Assembly: GCA_034509925.1 (NCBI GenBank)
Contig: CM067528.1
Coordinates: forward strand, 7,872,501-7,936,500
Direction: 5' to 3'
Length of the DNA stretch: 64,000 nucleotides
DNA from: Hirudinaria manillensis
Taxonomy: Eukaryota; Annelida; Clitellata; Hirudinida; Hirudinidae
The notes beneath the pieces were generated by a model. It had not been told where the DNA came from and ran no database searches. It was given only the letters and a program-made list of their open reading frames with translations. Below are positions 59,001 through 64,000 of the stretch, piece by piece. The position numbers were made by a program, and so were the translations under genes. Each line of letters opens with the position of its first letter. The first letter of the stretch is position 1.

Positions 59001-62000
59001 ACTAAAAGGGATTTTTTTTGTTAATGTTTCCTGTCTACATATCGATAAAAATTACTTTGAAGTTCGTATAGTTGTAACTCTGGTCCTAAATAATCAAAAT
59101 AATTAAAATTGTATTACGTTTAATTAATTTTACAATTTATCAATATTTGGAACCTTTATTTATAATGGTGTCACTAAACATAGCGGTTGGAAAGCGAGGT
59201 TTTTCTTGACACTTCAGTCTAACAAGGAATTCTGAGCTTTCAGTCATCTTAGAAGATTAAGATATGTTTATTGAATATTGCTAATGAATTCAACCCCTAG
59301 CTTACAGCAATATAGACCTTGTAAATTTTATAAGACATGTGCAAAACTTCTTTTAGTCTTCACTAGTTTTAATGCTAGGAAGCTTGAATTTTACAGGTGT
59401 CTGTGTGTGATAAAGTAATATGTAATATCCAAATTTTAATGAATGTTTAGTTTTAGAGAAATTTGCAAAATTGTGAAATTCCTATCAATATTGGGCTGAG
59501 TTTATATATTTTTGATTGCCATTGAATGTTTTTGAACTTTTCCCATTAAAAACTCAAAAAAATGTGATTTCATGAAAAGACAAATTCAATCCTTGACAAA
59601 ATTGTTAAAAATTCATATAAAATATGAAAAATTTGTTTAACAAGAAATAGTGTATCTTTTATTATTGACTTTTAAACATCTACCTTTCTTTATTATTAAA
59701 ATACTACCACATTCTTTCCAAGCTCCCTAATGTCACTTTCCAGGTCAGATTTGGAAATGAGCCCTTGCATTCCCTTGATGTTATCAAAAGTGTTTAAAGT
59801 CTGGGGAGCAAGATGAGTTTCAAATTTCTGATCTGGAAAAATGTATTCATAAACATTGGATTAAGGCATTGTTTTGATAGAAAACACATATGTTTCCATA
59901 ATCCAAAGGGAGGATATGATCTTTGAATAACTTTGATGTAATTTGCTGAAGACTTGTCACCCATCTAGAAAAAACAATTCATTTGATTCTTCACTGGAGG
60001 TCCCTGCAAATCATCAATGATCTTACCTCATGATTTTGACTGAAAAGAGTTTCTTTTTTGCCACCTTCCATTTGTAAAATAATAATTTTGTAAATTTCAA
60101 TTGTTTTTTAACTTTCTTTGATTTATGCACTAATATTACTTGAACAAAATATATTTTTATATAAGCAATGATAATTTCACGCTTTGTCGACCGTAAAAGA
60201 TGGTGTTTTCATTGTTTTGGGGTCCTCAGAGTCTATTTTGCATATTTTACAGTTTGTACCTTTCAGTTGTATTGTTATGTGTCTAATGAAATGATATAAT
60301 ATGTAAAATTGACTAAATTGGGCTCATTGCAATTCTAGTTTATTTATGCTGCTCCTCCTAAGAACATTTGTGGCAGAATGAAGATGGTTGCAAACAGGAC
60401 ACACTGCAGGACTGCCATTGAGCTGACTTGCACACTTACCATTTACAAAACATGCACTGTATCATAGAAGCACATTATTGAACCAGACATGCCATGTATT
60501 TAGTTCTATGAGGAAACAGGAAATTATTGGATGTCCTTATTATAATCTGCATAGACCTATTCTAAGCAATAAAAAAGTAGCATAATTATTTATATTATTA
60601 GTGCCACTCCCTCAGACCATAGTTTGACAACCTCTGGTTGGGATAGATTAAAATAAGTAGGCCTAATCTAATTTTGATATCAAGAATTTATTACTTTTTT
60701 TTAAAATTTATTTATCAATACAGGGAGAATCTCTGCACAACTTTTCAGAAGAGAAAGATGGGTGATTTGTTTGCTATAAACATTTCCATGTTGAGAGTGA
60801 GTTGTTCTTGTTCTATAAATTCATGATATCATGATATTTAATGATACTACCACTGTTGTAATATTTAATATTTATATACGAAAACATCTTATGTGTACCA
60901 AGTTTTGAATTGCTTATTTTGAGATATTAATTAAATTTCATAATAAATTTTATGAATAAGTTAATTTTAAACAGTTGTACAATTACTACTTGTCAAGTGA
61001 AGAGGAATTATTGAAGAAAATCTTCATGACCCTGAAGAATGACCTCCAATTTAGGCTGACTTTCCAGAAATTCGAAACTTCCAAAATTTGTTACCAGCCC
61101 ATTTCAGCTTTTCTCCTAAAGCCATATCAAAGATTACAACATTATGAACACATTCTCAATAGTTTGACACTTGTTATTCTATGTTATAATAATGTTAGAA
61201 GTTAGTAACGGTAATTGTAAGTGAAATAATTTTAGAATTCATTGAGATCTGTGGAAATGATCATGCTGATCTTGAAAACTGTGAAGGTTGTGATTTTATT
61301 TTAAGAGAAGTTTGTGATATTGCTATTCTTCTGATGATTAATGAATATGTACCATTCTTATTGTTGTAGAATCTAAAATAGCTATCCTTGGTATTATCAC
61401 TACCTTCAAGGAATCTCATTCTCAGATGGTGACTAATATCATAACAATAACAATTAATGTTATTTTGCATTTTGAGTTGCAATCAATAATGTAATAATAT
61501 TTATATTATGTAGATCAATCTTCAAAAGTTGTGTGAACTCCAGCAGAATATTGCTGGCATTGGAGATCTCATTAGCCAGGAACCTGTTTGTGTTCTTATT
61601 TTATTGTCATATGTATTTTGTATTAACTAGAGATTTACTATTTATAATAGGTAGATACTACAGACAAATATAACTACACTTAATTATGAACAGTATGCCT
61701 TAAAATTTACTTTAGGTCTAATCAAGTTCATAATCCTATCTTTAAACTTTAATAAATTCATTAAAAGAAATCACAATTACCATTTGTCTACAATTATCAT
61801 GGCACTAAAATGGCCCAAATTTATATGGGGAAATTTTTTGGTCTGAATATGTTGCAAATTTTTTGTTTCATTTTTATTTACTTACAGCTCTAGAAATAAT
61901 ATTATGACACCATTTTTTAAACCATAACTTCTATATCAATCAGCATATCTCATTGAATTTTTTAGCAATTACATGAATTATTATTTTTGAGCATTTTGCA

Positions 62001-63435
62001 AAATTTCACCTTATTCAGTTAGTTATGCCCATAAGTTATGCAATTGAGCCAAATTTGAGCTGATGTAATTTAAAATGACCCCTTCAGAAGTTGTTCTGCC
62101 AGACATTGCTTGTCACTCTGCAACATTTTTAACTTTTCATGGCTTGAGGCATTCTTATCCAACCAGTCTGAACAAAGTGAAAAATTGCCTCACAGTGATG
62201 TAATTAGTACCATAACTCAAGTGAATTTGCTCAGACCTAAGCTTTTCTCATTTACATCAATTATGTTGACACACTTACTTACTGGTAACTCTCTCAAGTT
62301 TAGACTATTTGTAGACTTTAAACTGTATTTGTAGATTTTAAACTTTACTCACAATCATTTCCTCAAAATTCTTCTTTACAAAGTGCTATGGAAAGGTTGG
62401 TGCTATGGAACAATTAATGACAATTACTATTAGCCCTTGAAAAATGATTTCAAACATCTAAGAAGATTTCTTGCATCAAAACTCAAGCAACTACATAGTT
62501 ACCTTGTGAACATATCTCCATCAAACAATCTCAAGACTAGAATCTCTCCACACTAGAATATCTATATAAATAAAAGTGCAATGTGTGTTTGTATCATGTA
62601 AATGTTCTGAAAGTACTTAACCAATTGCTTTGAAATTTTGACACAACATAGTGCTCGATCAGAGGACTTTTTTTTATATAGGTTTCATATATAAGCCACA
62701 ACACAATATGCTTTGTTTGAAAATCCTGCCATCTTGCCAAAAAGATTAAAATATTGTAACCCTCAAGCATTGTGAAATTGTAAAAATAAACATATTAGAA
62801 AATTTCTTTGTTATAAAATTAATCAGATTGAACCACAACAATGCATGGCTGAGCATCTTTAGTTAATAATAAAGCCATAGGCAATATTTTAAGTTTTGGA
62901 AGTTTTAACTTTTTATACTTTCTGAAAGATGTATCAAAATATTTTTATATTAATTTCATAATCGAATTGTCATTTTTGTATCTCACTTTGATCTATTCAC
63001 TGAATTATTTAATTGTTTTAAAAGCACTTCATTAGAGAGGGATGCCTGCAAAAGTTATCTGACAATGGCTATCATCAAAGACTCTTTATTTTGGTGAATT
63101 TCATTTAATTCATTATCGTATTAGTAGTTAACCTTAGTTTAGTGGCAAGTAAAATCTCAAAACATAATTAATTGCTAATTTGATAATTAAATTAATATTT
63201 TTTAGCTAAAAACTATTTCTATTAATGTTTGCCTCATAATCTTGTTTTGGCTAGGCAGAAATTTAGGTTGATTTTATATAAAAAATGATGTTTGTATTTT
63301 TTTTGGGAGTTTTGGTTTTCTGAATCTTATTTCATTTTGCTTCAGTTTAATGACTTCCTTGTCTGTGCTGACAGAAAAATGACAGGAAATTTTCAGTTTG
63401 TTGTTCAGGATTTCATTCCTTTAGTGGATATCCGG
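28996..63435 (+). CDS. FARP1: FARP-type FERM-RhoGEF-PH protein, 20 exons, 3' end off-window
   Basis: FARP1/FARP2 are cortical proteins that bind membranes and receptors through a FERM domain and act on Rho-family GTPases in neurite and synapse development. The exons join in phase to about 2,082 residues within the window: FERM about 14-315, FERM-adjacent 316-342, a disordered linker 343-1800, DH about 1805-2000, and PH from about 2030. Landmarks are [89 protein letters not shown] and HADLENCE. The start is ATG 28996 (gccATGa), about 30 residues shorter than human unless exon 25427-25505 is used. FARP1 versus FARP2 cannot be decided. The linker is far longer than the roughly 200 residues of vertebrates. 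The C-terminal PH domains lie right of the window. Confidence 0.92.
29538..29642 (+). CDS. FARP1: FARP exon 2 (FERM F1)
   Basis: It codes [20 protein letters not shown], then [10 protein letters not shown], aligned with KVLLDAVCNHLNLVEGDYFGLEF. The acceptor is cttgcag and the donor is gtaagt. Confidence 0.92.
29754..29814 (+). repeat. short retroposon tail, copy 1
   Basis: The segment reads ggtacagcgcctctgtagctcacgcg...cggcgctatataaatgac followed by an (ATT)n tail. An inverted relative lies at 33106-33185. GC-rich body with an ATT tail is typical of SINE or LINE 3' ends. Confidence 0.6.
29880..30720 (-). mobile_element. decayed non-LTR retrotransposon copy, RLE type (copy f)
   Basis: On the minus strand 30140-30230 gives [19 protein letters not shown], the post-endonuclease block, and 30640-30690 gives [14 protein letters not shown], the zinc-finger block. 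Deletions and stops throughout. It lies in the FARP intron between exons 2 and 3. Confidence 0.65.
30849..30967 (+). CDS. FARP1: FARP exon 3 (end F1, start F2)
   Basis: It codes CWLDHEKPI, then [20 protein letters not shown]. The frame matches VWLDLLKPI and VVKFVVKFFPPD of the family. The acceptor is tttttaag and the donor is AG|gttagc. Confidence 0.92.
31310..32000 (+). mobile_element. non-LTR retrotransposon 3' coding remnant, CR1/jockey-like
   Basis: Plus-strand frames give the RT C-terminal signature: [15 protein letters not shown] near 31590-31630, [19 protein letters not shown] near 31650-31710, then [10 protein letters not shown] near 31795-31825. This is a different family from the RLE elements. 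Stops and a shift show decay. Confidence 0.6.
32280..33060 (+). mobile_element. Tc1-like transposon relic, family C, copy 3
   Basis: Plus-strand traces include [15 protein letters not shown] (32378-32422), a degraded catalytic-acid block near 32625 ([11 protein letters not shown]), and the C-terminal and 3' flank shared with copies 1 and 2, ending near the ttttgtaaaataatttt block. Broken by several shifts. Confidence 0.65.
33106..33185 (-). repeat. short retroposon tail, copy 2 (inverted)
   Basis: The reverse complement reads cagcgcccctgcagctcacgcgctcggc...tatataaatgac then an ATT-rich tail, the same family as 29754-29814. Confidence 0.6.
33481..33578 (+). CDS. FARP1: FARP exon 4 (FERM F2)
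   Basis: It codes [18 protein letters not shown], then [11 protein letters not shown], nearly the vertebrate FARP sequence. The acceptor is taatttcag and the donor is G|gtatta. Confidence 0.95.
33755..34105 (+). mobile_element. non-LTR retrotransposon 3' end, CR1/jockey-like, second copy
   Basis: The plus strand codes [20 protein letters not shown] then [20 protein letters not shown] to a stop near 33970, the standard C-terminal WNSLP block of this class. An AT-rich tail ends in AATAAATAAATGAAAATAAAT. Confidence 0.75.
34246..34372 (+). CDS. FARP1: FARP exon 5 (FERM F2)
   Basis: It codes [20 protein letters not shown], then [13 protein letters not shown]. The acceptor is catatcag and the donor is TT|gtcagt. 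Confidence 0.9.
34500..35566. other. FARP intron, nothing recognised
   Basis: AT-rich intron between exons 5 and 6. No transposon end, RNA gene or extra FERM exon is visible. Confidence 0.5.
35567..35654 (+). CDS. FARP1: FARP exon 6 (F2/F3 boundary)
   Basis: It codes [20 protein letters not shown], then YGICMHDAK, aligned with [29 protein letters not shown]. The acceptor is ttgttttag and the donor is gtgaga. Confidence 0.95.
35655..36917. other. FARP intron 6; one unassigned 100-residue open frame
   Basis: The open frame at 36490-36792 ([20 protein letters not shown]...) has no recognised domain, and it lies between two exons of known sequence. It may be a transposon scrap or an unrecognised cassette exon. 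I do not call it a gene. Confidence 0.4.
36918..37073 (+). CDS. FARP1: FARP exon 7 (FERM F3)
   Basis: It codes [20 protein letters not shown], then [20 protein letters not shown] and IKLHPEGY. The acceptor is tttattag and the donor is gtaagg. This is the PH-like lobe of the FERM domain. Confidence 0.95.
37074..38330. other. FARP intron, nothing recognised
   Basis: AT-rich non-coding text with no recognised repeat end. Confidence 0.5.
38331..38980. mobile_element. pogo/Tigger-like element fragment
   Basis: It opens cagtcaagtctcgctactatgccac, then an inner partial inverse (ggcatagtagcaagagtggcacag). Open but unrecognised minus-strand frames follow (38624-38982). The matching opposite end appears at window position 101-152. 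No catalytic motif is recognised. Confidence 0.4.
39320..40110 (-). mobile_element. Tc1 family B copy, 5'-half fragment, interrupted by a solo LTR
   Basis: 39330-39550 and 39830-40110 are inverse matches to 7771-8360, down to the terminal repeat (tttagcccttgacccaacg...acagacattg). A 207-bp insertion splits it at 39614-39820. The 3' half of the transposon is missing. Confidence 0.65.
39614..39820. mobile_element. solo LTR with 5-bp target duplication
   Basis: The segment runs TGTTACGTTC...CTCCGCAACA, with ctagc on both sides (39609-39613 and 39821-39825). TGTT...AACA ends with a 5-bp duplication are the signature of an LTR. It interrupts the older Tc1 copy at a point where the flanking Tc1 sequence rejoins. 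Confidence 0.8.
40649..40809 (+). CDS. FARP1: FARP exon 8 (end of FERM)
   Basis: It codes [20 protein letters not shown], then [10 protein letters not shown] and VVSHGSSF. The acceptor is tattgaag and the donor is AG|gttggt. Confidence 0.93.
40888..41022 (+). repeat. 135-bp direct repeat, left copy (target duplication)
   Basis: It begins ttgctcagagcag and ends ttgttataaaa. It is identical to 43019-43153 except one base (aggaacAaaatg versus aggaacGaaatg). It directly flanks the non-LTR copy at 41023-43018. Confidence 0.93.
41023..43018 (-). mobile_element. non-LTR retrotransposon with restriction-like endonuclease, best copy (copy g), 5'-truncated
   Basis: This 1,996-bp insert lies between 135-bp direct repeats. 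On the minus strand it codes the RT end and a linker ([20 protein letters not shown]), then a CCHC finger C-x2-C-x7-H-x4-C with [19 protein letters not shown] and [16 protein letters not shown] (41788-42651). Next come RPDMV and [37 protein letters not shown] (41603-41800). The order finger, RPD and E-LTVP-ED with K-KY matches the restriction-like endonuclease of R2/R4/NeSL-type elements. Frames change near 41800 and 42660. GC is visibly higher than in the host DNA. The RT catalytic core is missing, so it is a 5' truncation typical of target-primed insertion. Confidence 0.85.
43019..43153 (+). repeat. 135-bp direct repeat, right copy (target duplication)
   Basis: It matches 40888-41022 at 134 of 135 positions. 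After it, ordinary intron sequence resumes. Confidence 0.93.
43587..43664 (+). CDS. FARP1: FARP exon 9 (FERM-adjacent domain)
   Basis: It codes [20 protein letters not shown], then PSSFL, aligned with FSGRTQKQVLDYVKEG of the FERM-adjacent region. The acceptor is ctaaaaag and the donor is AG|gtttga. Confidence 0.92.
43964..44205 (+). CDS. FARP1: FARP exon 10 (start of linker)
   Basis: It codes [18 protein letters not shown], then a Ser-, Gln- and His-rich stretch to KES. The entry phase completes AGA with exon 9. The acceptor is cttgatag and the donor is A|gtcagt. No domain. Confidence 0.82.
44333..45954 (-). mobile_element. Tc1-like transposon, family A, full length
   Basis: It has inverted ends cagtgcgcgtcataatgatag on the left and the inverse ...ctttatgacgcgcactg on the right, each beside TA. 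Length is 1,622 bp. A minus-strand transposase occupies 45599-44601. It lies in the FARP intron between exons 10 and 11. It is the best-preserved DNA transposon in the window. Confidence 0.92.
44601..45599 (-). pseudogene. Tc1 family A transposase, DD34E, frameshifted
   Basis: Three overlapping frames make up one Tc1 transposase. 45336-45599 holds the helix-turn-helix ([20 protein letters not shown]) and a GRPKK box. 45076-45309 holds the first catalytic aspartate ([16 protein letters not shown]). 44601-45161 holds the second ([14 protein letters not shown]) and the glutamate ([12 protein letters not shown]). 34 residues separate the second aspartate from the glutamate. Two frameshifts, near 45320 and 45100, make it non-functional as written. 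Confidence 0.88.
45957..47093. other. FARP intron, nothing recognised
   Basis: AT-rich; open frames at 46584-46781 and 46799-47026 have no domain and no splice support. Confidence 0.5.
47094..50424 (+). CDS. FARP1: FARP exon 11, single 3.3-kb linker exon
   Basis: An uninterrupted frame of about 1,110 residues enters in phase from exon 10 (acceptor caacatacag) and leaves at GTG AT|gtaagg, a strong donor. An alternative donor, A|gtaggg, ends the exon at 50396. The protein is Ser-, Asp-, Glu- and Lys-rich with no domain I recognise. Short features include an acidic block [20 protein letters not shown] (about 49310-49370) and a basic run [14 protein letters not shown] near 50010-50050. It is probably disordered and may carry regulatory or binding motifs. 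An intact frame of this length in AT-rich DNA argues for selection. Confidence 0.85.
50425..54058. other. FARP intron 11, 3.6 kb, mostly featureless
   Basis: Strongly AT-rich with no long open frame. The only structured part is an acaagtac-rich segment at 53070-53200, listed separately. Confidence 0.5.
53070..53200. repeat. acaagtac-rich repeat patch, possible hAT end fragment
   Basis: Variants of tacaagtactc / gatacaagtactg recur about five times after agtgatggaagacc. Such short subterminal repeats beside a TAGTGATGGA-like start are seen at ends of some hAT elements. No partner end was found. Confidence 0.35.
54059..54164 (+). CDS. FARP1: candidate cassette exon of FARP
   Basis: Acceptor ttctttag and donor AG|gtggat bound 106 bases that code [17 protein letters not shown]..., open only in the phase supplied by the alternative donor at 50396. 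Its exit phase fits exon 12. Inclusion would use 50396, skipping would use 50424. No homology. Confidence 0.45.
54340..55141 (+). CDS. FARP1: FARP exon 12 (linker, second part)
   Basis: It codes about 267 Ser/Thr/Asn/Gln-rich residues from [15 protein letters not shown] to [11 protein letters not shown], with no domain. The acceptor is tttgttttag and the donor is AAG|gtactg. Phases fit exon 11 and exon 13. Confidence 0.85.
55142..55554. other. start of FARP intron 12, nothing recognised
   Basis: AT-rich stretch between exon 12 and the gypsy remnant. Confidence 0.5.
55555..57945 (-). mobile_element. Ty3/gypsy integrase remnant, interrupted by a hAT element
   Basis: The minus strand carries, from right to left, an H2C2-like finger ([21 protein letters not shown] near 57740), the integrase core start ([14 protein letters not shown] and [10 protein letters not shown], 57590-57690), and [15 protein letters not shown] in a shifted frame near 57480. 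Beyond the insert come [29 protein letters not shown] and [12 protein letters not shown] (56370-56610). A basic tail lies at 55553-55813. RT and protease are absent. Stops and shifts show decay. Confidence 0.78.
56628..57426. mobile_element. non-autonomous hAT-like element, 799 bp, nested in gypsy integrase
   Basis: The left end is TAGTGATCGACCGGGG and the right end is CCCCGTTCGATCACTA. They are inverted repeats, and cagggcag / cagggcgg flank them as an 8-bp duplication. GC-rich CCCCGG subterminal motifs are dense at both ends, while the centre is AT-rich and includes a piece of Tc1 family A (about 57090-57360). It has no transposase. End type and 8-bp duplication fit hAT. Confidence 0.8.
57946..58280. 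other. end of FARP intron 12, nothing recognised
   Basis: AT-rich sequence leading to the exon 13 acceptor. Confidence 0.5.
58281..58367 (+). CDS. FARP1: FARP exon 13 (start of DH domain)
   Basis: It codes [20 protein letters not shown] then MIE, the first DH helix (family YFIAKEVSTTERTYLKDLEVI). The acceptor is gtctttcag and the donor is gtaata. Confidence 0.95.
58456..58610 (+). CDS. FARP1: FARP exon 14 (DH)
   Basis: It codes [13 protein letters not shown], then [20 protein letters not shown], aligned with FPNFEPLHKFHTNFLKEIEQRL. The acceptor is ggcag and the donor is TG|gtgagt. Confidence 0.93.
58611..60723. other. FARP intron 14, nothing firmly recognised
   Basis: The open frame at 58801-59106 has no recognised domain. 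59700-60080 resembles degraded Tc1 family C text (ccagcaagatg, ggaaaaatgtattcat) but too weakly to annotate. Confidence 0.4.
60724..60796 (+). CDS. FARP1: FARP exon 15 (DH)
   Basis: It codes [20 protein letters not shown] and ends SMLR, aligned with QIRDYQRIGDVMLKNI. The acceptor is caatacag and the donor is gtgagt. Confidence 0.9.
60975..61161 (+). CDS. FARP1: FARP exon 16 (DH core)
   Basis: It codes [20 protein letters not shown], then [20 protein letters not shown] and YEHILN. This aligns with VCYLPLNTFLLRPLHRLMHYKQVL, the conserved DH core. The donor A|gtttga is weak but the phase fits exon 17. Confidence 0.93.
61236..61348 (+). CDS. FARP1: FARP exon 17 (end of DH)
   Basis: It codes [18 protein letters not shown], then [22 protein letters not shown] aligns with HADFRDC of FARP. 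The acceptor is attttag and the donor is TAT|gtacca. Confidence 0.85.
61514..61585 (+). CDS. FARP1: FARP exon 18 (DH-PH junction)
   Basis: It codes [20 protein letters not shown] and ends SQEP, aligned with ENFQKLHELKKDLIGIDNLV. The acceptor is attatgtag and the donor is gtttgt. Confidence 0.93.
61586..63024. other. FARP intron 18, nothing recognised
   Basis: AT-rich. The open frame at 62110-62334 has no domain or splice support. Confidence 0.5.
63025..63093 (+). CDS. FARP1: FARP exon 19 (PH start)
   Basis: It codes [20 protein letters not shown] and ends FIL, aligned with EFIRLGSLSKLSGKGLQQRMFFL. The acceptor is gttttaaaag and the donor is TTG|gtgaat. Too short for an ORF caller but unambiguous by homology and phase. 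Confidence 0.9.
63346..63435 (+). CDS. FARP1: FARP exon 20 (PH, last exon in window)
   Basis: It codes [20 protein letters not shown], then [10 protein letters not shown], following the family FNDVLLYTSR...FKVHGQLPL. The acceptor is ttgcttcag and the donor is gtatgt. Confidence 0.93.
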
Positions 63436-63458
63436 GTATGTGTCTCAGACTCAAACAA

Positions 63459-63459
<1 letters not shown>

Positions 63460-63549
<90 letters not shown>

Positions 63550-63550
63550 T
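63460..63550. repeat. (TGAT/ATTG)n microsatellite, about 22 units
   Basis: Perfect tetranucleotide repeat starting 25 bases after the donor of FARP exon 20. Such length is likely polymorphic. Confidence 0.95.
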
Positions 63551-63731
63551 ATCTGAATGATTGATTGATATAAAGTCTATTACAGACAAACAACAATACT
63601 GATATCTGCATGAGTCAATGAAAATTCAATACAAAAATTCCCTGAAGGGAGAAACTCTGGTTTTGGATAACCATTAGTGGAAAAAATATATGAATATGAA
63701 TAGAATATAAATAGATAATGTAATTGAGAAT

Positions 63732-64000
63732 GTAATAATAATAATAATAATTCCGATTATTAAAGTGGCGTATGTCCGATGGACTTCAAGGCCACTGAGG
63801 GGGCTGAGGGTGACTTTCCCTGAAGAGGAAGGTCTTCAGGGCGGAGTGGAAACCGGCTGGGTCTGAGGTCGTCACCGCAGGATCTAGTCTGTTCCAGGTC
63901 CTGGGCCCAACGACGTCGATGGACCTGCCGTCAAGCGTGGCGCGGTTGGCGTATGGGCGGAAGAGGGAGCCTCTGGATGTGGACCTGAGACCGCGTCTGC
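63732..64000 (-). mobile_element. non-LTR retrotransposon 3' end, GC-rich, continuing off-window
   Basis: After a (TAA)n tail at 63732-63750 the minus strand codes a C terminus ending SALKTFLFRESHPQPPQWP and stop near 63775. It is preceded by RSIDVVGPRTWNRLDPAVTT, the W-N-L block of CR1/RTE-like ORF2 ends. GC is far above the host. It is distinct in sequence from the two copies at 31310 and 33755. Confidence 0.75.

Noticed and set aside
63460..63550. Tetranucleotide array as a CRISPR-like or regulatory repeat
   Set aside because: It is a perfect simple repeat without spacers, a plain microsatellite.
1..64000. tRNA, rRNA, snRNA or miRNA genes
   Set aside because: I looked for tRNA arms, conserved snRNA boxes and long hairpins outside transposon ends and saw none I could support; a tRNAscan or Infernal run would be decisive.

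Overview
The window is AT-rich animal nuclear DNA (low GC by eye; not computed). The evidence is three spliced genes with GT/AG introns of 0.1-9 kb, many Tc1, hAT, pogo-like, Ty3/gypsy and non-LTR elements, and a degenerate CCCTAA telomere-type tract. All three genes have recognisable metazoan orthologues, but the species cannot be named. It is most likely an invertebrate whose proteins have diverged strongly from vertebrates. There are no prokaryotic operons, CRISPR arrays, rRNA or tRNA genes.

Layout. (1) 2551-19109, minus strand: the N-terminal half of a CASK orthologue (MAGUK scaffold), eleven exons coding the CaMK-like domain and the L27 region. The PDZ, SH3 and guanylate-kinase part must lie left of the window. 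Its introns are full of LTR, non-LTR and Tc1 remnants. (2) 20192-21436, plus strand: a complete six-exon TMEM199/Vma12 orthologue (V-ATPase assembly factor, 193 residues), head-to-head with CASK across 1.1 kb that looks richer in CpG than its surroundings. (3) 21.5-28.9 kb: repeat-rich spacer with a tandem array, a Tc1 composite, the interstitial telomeric tract, an LTR-retroelement end, a non-LTR copy, and a well-spliced candidate 5' exon for the next gene. (4) 28996-63435, plus strand: a FARP1/FARP2-type gene (FERM, FERM-adjacent, DH and the start of a PH domain), twenty exons, running off the right edge.

The mobile fraction is layered. One GC-richer non-LTR family with a restriction-like endonuclease has seven recognisable copies; the best is flanked by a 135-bp direct duplication with one mismatch. 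Three Tc1 families are present. One copy carries a nested solo LTR, and a short hAT element is nested in a gypsy integrase.

The strongest biological observations are in the host genes. The CASK kinase-like domain has lost the glycine loop, the HRD aspartate and the DFG aspartate. The FARP protein carries a linker of about 1,460 residues between FERM-adjacent and DH domains, mostly in one 3.3-kb exon. CASK and FARP both act at the membrane cortex and synapse in animals, and TMEM199 acts in V-ATPase assembly in the ER; nothing here shows that the three work together. I found no convincing wholly new system.
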